Shown: one piece after another, positions 18,401 through 25,043 of the stretch | Layout of the letters: each line of letters starts with the position of its first letter | How positions within the stretch are numbered: the first letter of the stretch is position 1 | Assembly: GCA_030744755.1 (NCBI GenBank) | Contig: JASLPY010000047.1 | Span: 1-41,765 of the forward strand | Source: Kiritimatiellia bacterium | GTDB taxonomy: Bacteria; Verrucomicrobiota; Kiritimatiellia; UBA8416; JADHWI01 | DNA length: 41,765 nucleotides | Reading direction: 5' to 3' | Program-made: the position numbers and the translations under genes | Notes under the pieces: generated by a model | What the model was told of the DNA's origin: nothing | Database searches by the model: none | The model's input: the letters and a program-made list of their open reading frames with translations, nothing else

Positions 18401-18550
18401 TTGGGAGGAAAACTGGTGGCTGTGTCGGATGGCAAGGTGAATGCCACATACGAGCTTTCTTCCCCCGTGGTCTGGGACAGCATCGCCATCGCCGACGGAC
18501 AGCTCTACATCTCCCTCACTGACGGAACGATACAGTGCATGGGGAAGTGA
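15458..18550 (+). CDS. Secreted methyltransferase-like / PQQ-propeller protein
   Basis: ATG 15458 is chosen because AGGGGAAGA precedes it and a signal peptide (1-22, VQAMA) follows; the frame is open further upstream. 1030 residues. Residues about 30-125 keep a class I methyltransferase-like layout (VVVGCDD, ALDKDAQKVTKAREV, LPYVDN, RVLVPGG) with a degraded SAM loop. Two PQQ-like propellers follow, split at WPTYR (624). It is collinear with the first 1120 residues of the protein at 226 but lacks the hydrolase. Both share H-x-R-C...RG-x-C...CTC; here the cysteines are 512, 550, 568 and 570. Heptamer arrays lie at the methyltransferase-like tip and the inter-propeller linker. The URO-D-like gene starts 85 bp downstream. 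Role unknown; a scaffold or sugar-binding role is as likely as catalysis. Confidence 0.85.
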   Translation: MKNAVSCIMLFVLTFVAVQAMADRSGETLESSGVKGGLIVVVGCDDPELVAGLCGDAYVVHALDKDAQKVTKAREVIRAKGLYGRASAVEWGGEALPYVDNLANLIVIPNSEYRISNIEVMRVLVPGGVAIVDGKRTVKPWPKEIDDWPQYLNKADNNAVAMDSVVGPPTRIQWRDNPRWSRSHMGISTIVSVVTANGRMFSIEDRALPDNPFLPGRFMYVARDAFNGLTLWTRKIERWDSVEVYIKSLPTQQQRRMVATDDILYCTPVLEGPLAALDAATGELIKTYKSLSRVQEVAYDQGILFANVGERFNAAAYNQTNKKGKGGGTPGEPFNGSGFSRGYAPRTVDKKISDSYIVAIDPESGKELWRTGSLKNYTGASFAVKGGHAVYQTSEGLFCINPKTGKKIWSAESAVSNPAGHDSKTPGTMPNTVIITSEYAFALTGKGVNAYSLKDGKVLWTGAAGGNYQASPDLYYVDGVVWGGNSGRDAATGQLVKSFKQQMTGPMGHDRCYRNFVTRKYYINSKTGGADFIDLETGKEYPNHWTRGTCGTGVLPANGLLYSTPYSCTCSIGDMIPGMNAYSSDVDLLKTRDSNVIKREIRLEKGPAYGQKSEVRNQKPGEDWPTYRANNFRGGMADSEVPAQLKIKWKARLPGNPSASTIAGGKVYVCVPDTHTLYALDKTSGKTVWTFVAEGRIDSPPTYHKGMVLFGSRDGWLYSLRASDGELAWRFKDLPDRLIAAYGQLESAWPISGAVLVEDDRVYASAGRSTYLDGGIFLYCLDPVTGKLLNSRSAHGPFEKGSGFPIAVKSTGIAGGGRRKGKKGVKKEAPTMPGFRNGILVSDGTGIYIRHAAFDKELADRQTTDKRIMPLGGFIDRRQQHRTDFIFSNRFQWWNNSGGGDIMISDGKEFFAVAGFGAGGNHSYFDPRTRSYTLRGSGLNLALPINGRALAKAGDVIFVAGEPMKFKAPTWRDYEAAYSGELGGKLVAVSDGKVNATYELSSPVVWDSIAIADGQLYISLTDGTIQCMGK
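15784..15818 (+). repeat. Heptanucleotide array (GAATATC type) inside a coding gene
   Basis: Five 7-base units: GAATAGT, three exact copies of GAATATC, then GAAGTGA. They code for NSEYRISNIEV immediately before MRVLVPGG, the same aligned position as the GGGATGC array in the paralog at 548-575. Frame is kept through the array. Confidence 0.8.
17284..17318 (+). repeat. Heptanucleotide array (AAGTCAG type) in the inter-propeller linker
   Basis: Five 7-base units: TGGCCAG, AAGTCAG, AGGTCAG, AAATCAG, AAGCCAG. They encode the GQKSEVRNQKP linker just before the WPTYR start of the second propeller, matching the linker array at 2069-2103 in the paralog. Confidence 0.75.
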
Positions 18551-18635
18551 TGGCTCGCCGAACCACCTGATCTCGAGCGCGGGTGTTTTTTTAGATGGCA
18601 CTGGCAACACCCTCTATTTAGAAGGAGACACAACA

Positions 18636-19835
18636 ATGGGCATGTTCAGCACACAAGGTACCGGAGAGACTACTGACCGCAAGGAGAGCACCCTCAAGAA
18701 GCTTGAGCGGATGAACAAGGCGCTGAGCCACGAGGAACCTGACCGCGTCCCGATCAGCGATTTCTTCTGGGGGAGCTTTATCGAGAACTGGCGTAAAGAT
18801 CTCGGCCTGGCTGAGGATGCTAATCCCTACTATCACTATGAACTCGATTGGATAGCTACCGTCCCGAACATGGATCCGCACATCAGATCGTTTGAAACAA
18901 TCAGAGAAACTGAAGAGGAAGTGGTCGTCAAAACGGGTTTCGGATGCACGATGCGCAAGCGGTTCGACCGACCCATGCCGGAAATGTCAGCATGGGATAT
19001 CGACAGCATCGAAAAACTGGAGGCATTTGAGTTCGACGATGCAAACGATAAACGCCGTTACTTCGAAGGCGGTGACAACCAGATAGCGGGAGTTGGTGAC
19101 GGATTTGAGCGTAACTCTGCACCCTGGCTCGACACCATAGAATCACTGCGCCCGGACTTTCCGGTATACGGAAGCATGATCGAATGCTCTGAATGTCTCA
19201 CCAGGCTGATAGGGCAGGAGAATACGATGCTCTGGATGGGGCTCTACCCGGACAGGATGGGCGAATGTATAAACCGCATAGGCCAGTTCTATCTCGATTG
19301 TGCCAAGGCTGAGCTGAAAGCCGGCGCCGGCCTTATCGACGGCTTCGTGATATGGGGCGACGTGGCGTATAGGAACGGTATGTTCTTTTCCCCCGACTAC
19401 TGGCGCGAGTATTTCAAGCCGTGGGTCAAGGCAATCGTTGCCGAATGCCACGCGAAAGATCTGCCTGTCATCTACCACGGCTGCGGAAATGTCCACAAGA
19501 TCCTCGAGGACTATATCGAGACAGGCATAGATGCACTCAACCCACTCGAAGCCAAGGCCGATCTCGACACTGTGAATCTGCGCCGCGAGTACGGACATAG
19601 ACTGGGTTTCTGCGGAAACAGCAACATGCAGGTGTGGGAAACGAACGAAAAAGACAAGATTCGCACCGAAGTCCTTCGCAAACTGAACGCGGCAAAAGGT
19701 GGGGGCTACATATTCCAGTCAGACCATTCAGTAGCTTCGAATATCTCGGGCGAGACATATGACTTCATAGTCAAACTCGTTCGCGAATATGGCAATTACC
19801 CGATAGACCTGGGCGAGTTTGAAGAAAATATATGA
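18636..19835 (+). CDS. Uroporphyrinogen decarboxylase-family protein (MtaA/CmuA-like methyltransferase?)
   Basis: 399 residues from ATG 18636, six bases after GAAGGAGAC; an in-frame extension to 18441 overlaps the previous gene and has no support. There is no signal peptide, so it is cytoplasmic. The N-terminus (ERMNKALSHEEPDRVPISDF) and the overall layout match the URO-D superfamily. HGCG with H281 and C283, plus C326 in GFCGN, could form the zinc site used by corrinoid:coenzyme methyltransferases such as MtaA and CmuA, although the spacing is shorter than in MtaA. True heme-pathway HemE is unlikely given the sequence and context. No corrinoid protein gene is visible nearby. Such orphan URO-D proteins are frequent in PVC sugar-degradation loci; a role in demethylating methyl-sugars is a hypothesis. 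Confidence 0.75.
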   Translation: MGMFSTQGTGETTDRKESTLKKLERMNKALSHEEPDRVPISDFFWGSFIENWRKDLGLAEDANPYYHYELDWIATVPNMDPHIRSFETIRETEEEVVVKTGFGCTMRKRFDRPMPEMSAWDIDSIEKLEAFEFDDANDKRRYFEGGDNQIAGVGDGFERNSAPWLDTIESLRPDFPVYGSMIECSECLTRLIGQENTMLWMGLYPDRMGECINRIGQFYLDCAKAELKAGAGLIDGFVIWGDVAYRNGMFFSPDYWREYFKPWVKAIVAECHAKDLPVIYHGCGNVHKILEDYIETGIDALNPLEAKADLDTVNLRREYGHRLGFCGNSNMQVWETNEKDKIRTEVLRKLNAAKGGGYIFQSDHSVASNISGETYDFIVKLVREYGNYPIDLGEFEENI

Positions 19836-19858
19836 CGGGTTAAACGCCACAGCGCAGT

Positions 19859-20353
19859 TCAGGCATTCCGTGGTGGCGTCGACTCTGAGATGTTGGAGAG
19901 TTGCTTGGCGACAGTCAGCTTCTCATCCAGTTTGCGTAGTCTGTGCGCAAGCAGAGAAGCAATACTGATCATCAGAGACAGACCGGGGACGGGATAGGAA
20001 TTGAAGAACTGTTCAATGCCTTCTCGTTTGATTGACCACACCTGAGAGAACTGCATGGCATCGACCGATGCACTGGCATTGGCGGGATCAAAAACGTTGA
20101 TCTCTCCGAACCACTCTCCATGCTGGATCTTGCCGAGAAGCATGTGGCGCCCCTCCTCGATGCAGGTGGCGTGCAGAAGACCGCTTACGACGAAATAGAG
20201 CGTGTCCTGGGGCGTACCCTGTCGAATGAGCCTATCCCCTTTCTCAAACTTCGCAAAGTTTCCGTAGCTGCTCAAGAGGCGGCGGTCTTCTTCCTCAAAA
20301 TCGGCCAGCAGTCCAATGGCGGGTAATTCAGGAATCGTCAAGTCGTCGGTCAT
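19859..20353 (-). CDS. Cyclic nucleotide-binding domain protein without a DNA-binding domain
   Basis: 164 residues, cytoplasmic, start supported by GAGGGG seven bases upstream. Residues about 15-125 form a Crp/cNMP-binding beta-barrel (FEKGDRLIRQGTPQDTLYFVVSGLL, then HGEWFGEINVFDP as the phosphate-binding cassette). The phosphate-binding arginine expected just after the FGE/INVF segment is replaced by alanine/serine-rich sequence (PANASASV), so nucleotide binding may be altered. The helical C-terminus (about 130-160) is too short for a winged helix, so this is not a Crp-type regulator by itself. It could sense a ligand and act through a partner. It converges on the URO-D-like gene with a 23-bp gap. 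Confidence 0.75.
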   Translation of the reverse strand: MTDDLTIPELPAIGLLADFEEEDRRLLSSYGNFAKFEKGDRLIRQGTPQDTLYFVVSGLLHATCIEEGRHMLLGKIQHGEWFGEINVFDPANASASVDAMQFSQVWSIKREGIEQFFNSYPVPGLSLMISIASLLAHRLRKLDEKLTVAKQLSNISESTPPRNA

Positions 20354-20468
20354 TGATCACCCCTCGTTCGTAACGTCTTCAGTGTTGGTCTGTACAACAG
20401 GATTCAAGCGGCCCCACCCGTGTAAGTCAAGCGGCAAGTCTGGGTGGAATCGGGAAGTACTGTCACGA

Positions 20469-20560
20469 GCCTTTTTGCGCGGACGCCGAGGCCGGCGTCC
20501 CTCCCGCCGCTGGACGGTGATCTTGTGCGTGAATTGGGAGGGTCCGCGGCCCCGCGGACC
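20469..20560. repeat. Two GC-rich palindromes of the REP-like set
   Basis: At 20481-20500 GGACGCCG pairs with CGGCGTCC over AGGC, and the stem is led by GCCTTTTTGCG (20469-20479), the same 11-mer that precedes the hairpin at 7220. At 20541-20560 GGTCCGCGG pairs perfectly with CCGCGGACC. Both lie in the 240-bp gap downstream of the BNR_4-like gene and upstream of the cNMP-binding gene. There is no T-run on the transcript side, so simple intrinsic termination is not supported. Confidence 0.6.
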
Positions 20561-20593
20561 GATGATTGAGGAGATTTCGCATTCAGTTGCCAT

Positions 20594-21955
20594 TCACTGC
20601 GACTTCACAAGTCGCAGCAGTTTCAACGAGCTGGCGGGTGGGAGAGGGGGCTTTCTTGGCCTGTCATAATTTGCTGACAGTGTTTCCCAGCGGAGCATGT
20701 ACTTGACGTTGTCATCAACTTGTTCCCCGATATCACCGGCCGTCTTCACCCTGATGCTTTCGAAATCGATTGTTGTTCTCATCATTTTCTCGGGGTGCGC
20801 ATCAGGCACAACAACGTTCCTGTCAACTGGCATTAGTGTCTCGTCATCTATAATGATTCGTCCGGATCCGTAATCGCGATGCCTGTACGTGATAATGTGC
20901 GTTTCCGGGTCGATTCTTTTTAGACCTGAGATCCTGATTCCTATGAAGGGCATGGCCCCGTATCCACTGAAATGAATGTTCTTCTCCCAGCTGGTTATCG
21001 CGTGGCGCTTCCATGAGCCTTCCTGGAAACGGGACACGAAGATCTGCATGTGGCCTTTCTCGTCGAGTTTGTGGTATGTGACAACTGGCCTGTTCTTCGA
21101 ATCGAAGGCAAGTCTCTCACAGCCGTTGATGATGCCGCCTTTTACGGGTACCGGGTCGACGCAAAGCTCCGTCTGGCTGGTTGTCAACGGCAGTGTAACC
21201 GCCTTGCCGCCCGCGGATTCCCAATGCTTGAGATCCCGGCTTCGAACGTGGGAGAGGTCGTGGTTGGTGGCACAATCGGGAGTCTCCCTCCACACCCATA
21301 GAACATGAAAGGATCCGTCCGGCCCCTTGATTGGGCCGTGCGGATAGGCATTGCATTTGCCTTTGCCGTCGAACATCGGCGTGTCGAAGAAGCGGGACCA
21401 GGTCTTCTTTTCGGTATTGTAACAGTTCCACAACCGCATGCCGTTACCGCTTCCGCCAAGCCGGTAGTTGAACAGAAGTGTCCCTTCCGCGTCTTTCAGA
21501 AAGTTGGGGTAGGTACACCTGTTCTCCCCTTTGCCGGTCATTGAGAACCGTTTGAACGTCGTGATGTCTCCCGGCTCCCCCGTGCGGAAGTAAATCAGAG
21601 GTACGCAATGCATGTTTCCGGAGAGATGGATGTTTCCGGTGGAGTCAAAAGCCATCGTCAAGTAGTTGTGAGAATCCCAACCCACCTTGCTGGGCAGTAC
21701 GACCTTCTGATATGTCTTCTCTTCGAGCCTGCACCTGGCCACAATCATCTGGTGCTTCTCGTTATAGTAAGCAACGTACTGGTCTTTGCCCCGGGTAAGC
21801 AGCGAGAAGCCAACAGGAAACCACGACGGCACCTTGTCAATCTCCATGCTGTCTTCGATATGCCACTGGCCGGTAGAGCTCATTGGCTTCTCCACGGCCA
21901 CAGCCGGCAGGCATGAAGCAAGTATAACTACTAACGGTATTGCGAGATGATTCAT
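20594..21955 (-). CDS. BNR_4-like secreted protein (possible ulvan-lyase-type fold)
   Basis: 453 residues from the ATG at 21955, where GGAGG lies seven bases upstream and a signal peptide (MNHLAIPLVVILASCLPAVA) begins; the frame runs 25 codons further without leader character. The mature protein is a BNR-repeat, sialidase-like beta-propeller with typical BNR_4 segments: WDSHNYLTMAFDSTGNIHLSGN followed by HCVPLIYFRTG, then TYPNF, LFNYR.GGSGNG and NGCERLAFDSKNRPVVTYH blades. In this family the WDSHN histidine and nearby tyrosine/arginine can be catalytic, and several polysaccharide lyase families (for example ulvan lyases of PL24/PL25 type) share the fold. Many members are uncharacterised. Lyase action on a uronate-containing sulfated glycan would suit the neighbouring sulfatases but is inference. 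Confidence 0.75.
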   Translation of the reverse strand: MNHLAIPLVVILASCLPAVAVEKPMSSTGQWHIEDSMEIDKVPSWFPVGFSLLTRGKDQYVAYYNEKHQMIVARCRLEEKTYQKVVLPSKVGWDSHNYLTMAFDSTGNIHLSGNMHCVPLIYFRTGEPGDITTFKRFSMTGKGENRCTYPNFLKDAEGTLLFNYRLGGSGNGMRLWNCYNTEKKTWSRFFDTPMFDGKGKCNAYPHGPIKGPDGSFHVLWVWRETPDCATNHDLSHVRSRDLKHWESAGGKAVTLPLTTSQTELCVDPVPVKGGIINGCERLAFDSKNRPVVTYHKLDEKGHMQIFVSRFQEGSWKRHAITSWEKNIHFSGYGAMPFIGIRISGLKRIDPETHIITYRHRDYGSGRIIIDDETLMPVDRNVVVPDAHPEKMMRTTIDFESIRVKTAGDIGEQVDDNVKYMLRWETLSANYDRPRKPPLPPASSLKLLRLVKSQ

Positions 21956-22075
21956 CAGATCCTCCAAGTATTCCACCCTAGAAGCGAGGTTACAGACTAT
22001 CTGTATTGGCCGAACACGTTCGGACATCAATTTGCACAGTGTTCCTGAACAACCGGCGCGTTAGAGCAAATGTGC

Positions 22076-22501
22076 TCAATGTTCTGGGTGGCTTTCAATC
22101 TTCTCCACAGCGTCGACTGGAGTCAGAATCTCAATTCCATTCCAACGACCGAGATCGAGAAGGTGGGAGTCGCCCGAAACAATCAGTTCCGCATGGGCTT
22201 CTTGAGCACACTCCAGAATGATATTATCGTCTGGATCGGCCGAGATAGCCCGAACCCTCTTTGTTGGAGTCACTACGTCACACAGCTCGTGGAGTTCCTC
22301 GATGAACGTCAGGGCCTGCTCGGATGAAAGACCAAACTTGGTTCTCTGCAGGACCTCGCGCACTTCGTCTAGAATCGGCAAGGACGTGAAGGCGTGAATA
22401 GAGCCGGCCAGTCCATGTTCCAGCAGGCGGGCGGGATGTCCGCCAAAGAGAAAACCGGATATGATGACATTCGAATCAAACACAACCCGCAGTTCGGTCA
22501 T
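22076..22501 (-). CDS. PIN-domain toxin (VapC-like, COG1569 type)
   Basis: 141 residues, a probable metal-dependent RNase. The acidic PIN residues are in place: D9 in VVFDSNV, E46 in LDEV, D92 in DPDDNI, and D111 in SGDSHLL. ATG overlaps the stop region of the antitoxin gene (ATGA at 22498-22501), so the two are translationally coupled, antitoxin first, as in vapBC-type operons. Both genes appear intact. The neighbours are unrelated, so this is an independently moving module. RNA target unknown. Confidence 0.9.
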   Translation of the reverse strand: MTELRVVFDSNVIISGFLFGGHPARLLEHGLAGSIHAFTSLPILDEVREVLQRTKFGLSSEQALTFIEELHELCDVVTPTKRVRAISADPDDNIILECAQEAHAELIVSGDSHLLDLGRWNGIEILTPVDAVEKIESHPEH

Positions 22502-22749
22502 CGGCGCTTTGCCTTGCTCTTGCGGTATGCGGCGATTTCTTTCGATACGTCGTCCTGCGACAAGCCTCTGGCTTTCGCAATTCCTCGGCCCATCTTGAAT
22601 ACGTCGGCCCAGCGCTGTTTGCGCTGGATGTACGCGCGGGCGGCTTCGCGTAAGAATTCCGACCTGCTACGCGACTCATCCCGCGCAACACGATCGATGT
22701 CTTTCAGTAGGTTCTTCTGAAATGCAATATTGACAGTGGTTGTGCTCAC
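22498..22749 (-). CDS. Ribbon-helix-helix antitoxin
   Basis: 83 residues with a GTG start (22749) preceded by GAGGG. The N-terminal strand TTTVNIAFQKNLLKDIDRVA and the helices SRSEFLREAARAYIQRK form an RHH/CopG DNA-binding domain (residues about 3-45). The basic C-terminal tail (KEIAAYRKSKAKRR) would neutralise the PIN partner. Autoregulation is expected and is supported by a palindromic operator over the promoter just upstream. Confidence 0.88.
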   Translation of the reverse strand: MSTTTVNIAFQKNLLKDIDRVARDESRSRSEFLREAARAYIQRKQRWADVFKMGRGIAKARGLSQDDVSKEIAAYRKSKAKRR

Positions 22750-22770
22750 AAGCCCTCACTTTCTGATGTC

Positions 22771-22799
22771 AATATACAATGTTTGTATATGCATGTCAA
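22771..22799 (-). promoter_or_regulatory. Sigma-70 promoter of the toxin-antitoxin operon with overlapping operator
   Basis: On the minus strand a perfect TTGACA (-35, 22794-22799) is separated by exactly 17 bases from TATATT (-10, 22771-22776). A perfect 8-bp inverted repeat, ATATACAA-TGT-TTGTATAT (22772-22790), covers the -10 box and most of the spacer. An RHH dimer pair bound here would block RNA polymerase, the usual autorepression of such operons. The GTG start lies about 20 bases downstream. Confidence 0.85.
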
Positions 22800-22904
22800 G
22801 AGCTTGAGCTCACTGAGCTTTTACCGTTGCGAGGAGTTTCGACTTGGGATGAGCGCGCCCCGCAGTGGCGGGATGCAAGCAGATGGTCACGGATATCAGG
22901 AGTT

Positions 22905-22944
22905 TTTTGACAGGATCCTGCAGATTCTGTAGATCCTGTCAAAA
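22905..22944. repeat. 13-bp-stem hairpin with 9-bp internal repeats
   Basis: TTTTGACAGGATC (22905-22917) is perfectly complementary to GATCCTGTCAAAA (22932-22944), loop 14 bases. The interior also reads as three 9-base units starting at 22914: GATCCTGCA, GATTCTGTA, GATCCTGTC. It sits between the toxin-antitoxin promoter and the sulfatase operon. In minus-strand sense the stem is preceded, not followed, by the A/T-rich arm, so a terminator role is uncertain. It may insulate the divergent units. Confidence 0.65.
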
Positions 22945-22957
22945 TCCTCTCCTCCTG

Positions 22958-22986
22958 TTGACATTCAATCCGTACACCGATAACTT
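22958..22986 (+). promoter_or_regulatory. Candidate promoter of the sulfatase-GH127 operon
   Basis: TTGACA (22958-22963) is followed after 17 bases by TAACTT (22981-22986). The -35 box is perfect, but the -10 matches the consensus at only three positions, so the call is weak. It would give a leader of about 110 bases before the ATG at 23101. Confidence 0.35.
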
Positions 22987-23100
22987 CACAATCGAAACAA
23001 TGGCAGTATAGCTCGACCGGACTGGTCTTTTTGACAGACCGAAAATCATGTTTCTCTCAATGCCCGTAAAGAAGGGGCTCGAACCGAAAAGCAGGTGCTC

Positions 23101-24984
23101 ATGCAATACAGCAAGAAACTCATATTCTCATCGATCTCCCTCGTCGTTCTGGTGGCAATCTCCGCTTCTGCCGCGAGGAAACCGAATATTGTCTATATCA
23201 TGTCTGATGAACTTGCCTACTACGAGGTCGGGTTCATGGGTAACACGCAGATCAAGACGCCGCGACTGGATGCCATGGCTTCCGATGGCATCATTTTCAA
23301 CCGCGCCCTTGCCGGTGCCCCGGTGTGCGCACCGCTGCGCTGCACCCTGATGACCGGCAGACACATGGGCCACGCTTCCGTACGCGCCAACGATGGCGGT
23401 ACGCCGCTGGTGCAGGGCGAGGCAACCATAGCCTCGATACTCAGGCCTCTCGGCTATGCGACCGGCGGCTTCGGCAAGTGGGGGTGCGGCGGCCGCGGCT
23501 CTACCGGCGTACCGGAAAAGCACGGGTTCGATGTCTTCTTCGGTTATTACGACCAGGTGCATGCACACTCGTTCTTTCCGCCTTACCTCGTTCGCAACAG
23601 CGAGGAAATCATTCTCAAGGGTAACGTTGGCGGCCGTAGCGGGCCGGTATACTCACATTACGAGATAATGAAAGAAGGCCTGCAGTTCATCCGCGATAAC
23701 AAGGACAAGCCCTTTTTCTGCTACTTCCCGATCACCCCGCCGCACGGGATGTATGATATCCCTGACAGCGATCCGGCCTGGGCACTGTACAAAGATAAGG
23801 ACTGGCCGGAGGACGCCAAGCGTTATGCTGCCATGGTGTCGATGGTCGATCGCAACACCGGCGAGGTCCTTGACCTGCTGAAGGAGTTGGGACTGGAAGA
23901 CAATACTATCGTGTTCTTTGCCGGCGACAACGGGGGCCAGGACCGCTTTCGCACCAAGGAAAAACCGCGCGGCTTCTTCGGTCCCAATGTCAATCCGAAG
24001 ACCGGCACAGAATTTCGAGGCGGCAAAGGCAACCTCTATGAAGGAGGGTTGCGAATTCCCTCCATTGCCAGGTGGCCGGGAAAAATCAAGGCGGGCAAGG
24101 TCAGCGACCTGCTATGGTATCAGCCGGACATCCTTCCGACCCTGGCAGAATTGACCGGGGCCAAGGTGCCGGCAGGCGTTGACGGCCTGTCTATTCTGCC
24201 GGAGCTGATTGGTGAGAAGGCAACAGGCAGGAAACAGGAACAACACGAGTTTCTTTACTGGGAATACGGCAGTCAAACGGCGGTACGTATGGAAGACTGG
24301 AAGGCCATCAATCCCGGGAGAGGAAAGGGTTGGGAGTTGTACGACCTGAAAACCGATATCAGTGAGACCACAAGCGTTGCCGACAAGAATCCTGACGTGT
24401 TGAAAAGGATGATCGCCTTCGCTGAAGCCTCCCATACGCCGGTGATACCCGGCACCTTCAGCGACCGCAAAGATCACGAGCGTGACCGCTGGGCCAAGTG
24501 GGGGACGGCCAAGACGCAACCGGCGAAGATTGCGAAGGCTTACGGGCTGCCAAAAAAGGGGCTGATCTCAAACAGGTCGTTCAAGCTTGTTCGGGCGTCA
24601 AGCGAATCGACAAGCAACCACAAGCATGCCCGCAACGCTTTTGACGGGGACCCCCGTACGTGGTGGCATTCGGAGTTTTCGAGAGAACATCCGCATGAGC
24701 TGGTCATTGACCTGGGCGCTGAACATACAGTTCAGGGCTTTGTGTACCTGGCCCGCCAGGATGTCGGCTGGAATGGCGCACTGGCAAAAACCGAGTTCTA
24801 CGTCATGCAGGACCCCAAGGCAGAGACCAAACCAGTTGCGAGCATAACCTTCAAAAAGAAGAAAAGGCCACAGGACGTTCGCTTCGCCCCTGTTAGAGGA
24901 CGATACGTCAAGGTCCGCGTACTGTCAGAAGTTGGCGGCAACAAATGGGCATCCATCTCCGAGTTGGGTATTTTCGGGAAATAG
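23101..24984 (+). CDS. Sulfatase with C-terminal F5/8-type (discoidin) domain
   Basis: 627 residues from ATG 23101; GTG 23095 is the alternative, but the AGG of the ribosome-binding site (23093-23095) is better spaced for 23101. Signal peptide 1-24. The sulfatase domain carries CAPLR at 76-80, whose cysteine 76 would become formylglycine. The first metal motif reads SDE (D36, E37), so the usual second aspartate is glutamate. GKWGCGG, FAGDNGG and LYEGGLRIPSIARWPGK are standard. Residues about 500-627 are a discoidin-like carbohydrate-binding module (HARNAFDGDPRTWWHSEF, then YVKVRV). First gene of a tight operon: the GH127 gene starts 59 bp after its stop. It likely desulfates the glycan that GH127 then trims. 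Confidence 0.93.
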   Translation: MQYSKKLIFSSISLVVLVAISASAARKPNIVYIMSDELAYYEVGFMGNTQIKTPRLDAMASDGIIFNRALAGAPVCAPLRCTLMTGRHMGHASVRANDGGTPLVQGEATIASILRPLGYATGGFGKWGCGGRGSTGVPEKHGFDVFFGYYDQVHAHSFFPPYLVRNSEEIILKGNVGGRSGPVYSHYEIMKEGLQFIRDNKDKPFFCYFPITPPHGMYDIPDSDPAWALYKDKDWPEDAKRYAAMVSMVDRNTGEVLDLLKELGLEDNTIVFFAGDNGGQDRFRTKEKPRGFFGPNVNPKTGTEFRGGKGNLYEGGLRIPSIARWPGKIKAGKVSDLLWYQPDILPTLAELTGAKVPAGVDGLSILPELIGEKATGRKQEQHEFLYWEYGSQTAVRMEDWKAINPGRGKGWELYDLKTDISETTSVADKNPDVLKRMIAFAEASHTPVIPGTFSDRKDHERDRWAKWGTAKTQPAKIAKAYGLPKKGLISNRSFKLVRASSESTSNHKHARNAFDGDPRTWWHSEFSREHPHELVIDLGAEHTVQGFVYLARQDVGWNGALAKTEFYVMQDPKAETKPVASITFKKKKRPQDVRFAPVRGRYVKVRVLSEVGGNKWASISELGIFGK

Positions 24985-25043
24985 CAGGGCGTTACCGGGC
25001 GTCCGACCGAAAAAGGGGCATTTCAAAGAACATGGAGTAACTC

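Noticed and set aside
18579..18612. GGGTGTT...AACACCC around a T-run after the second PQQ gene, possible terminator or attenuator
   Set aside because: The loop is long (about 18 bases) and the T-run sits inside it, not after the stem.
18441..18635. An N-terminal extension of the URO-D-like protein overlapping the end of the PQQ gene
   Set aside because: It lies out of frame over coding DNA, while GAAGGAG before ATG 18636 gives a normal start and a family-typical length.
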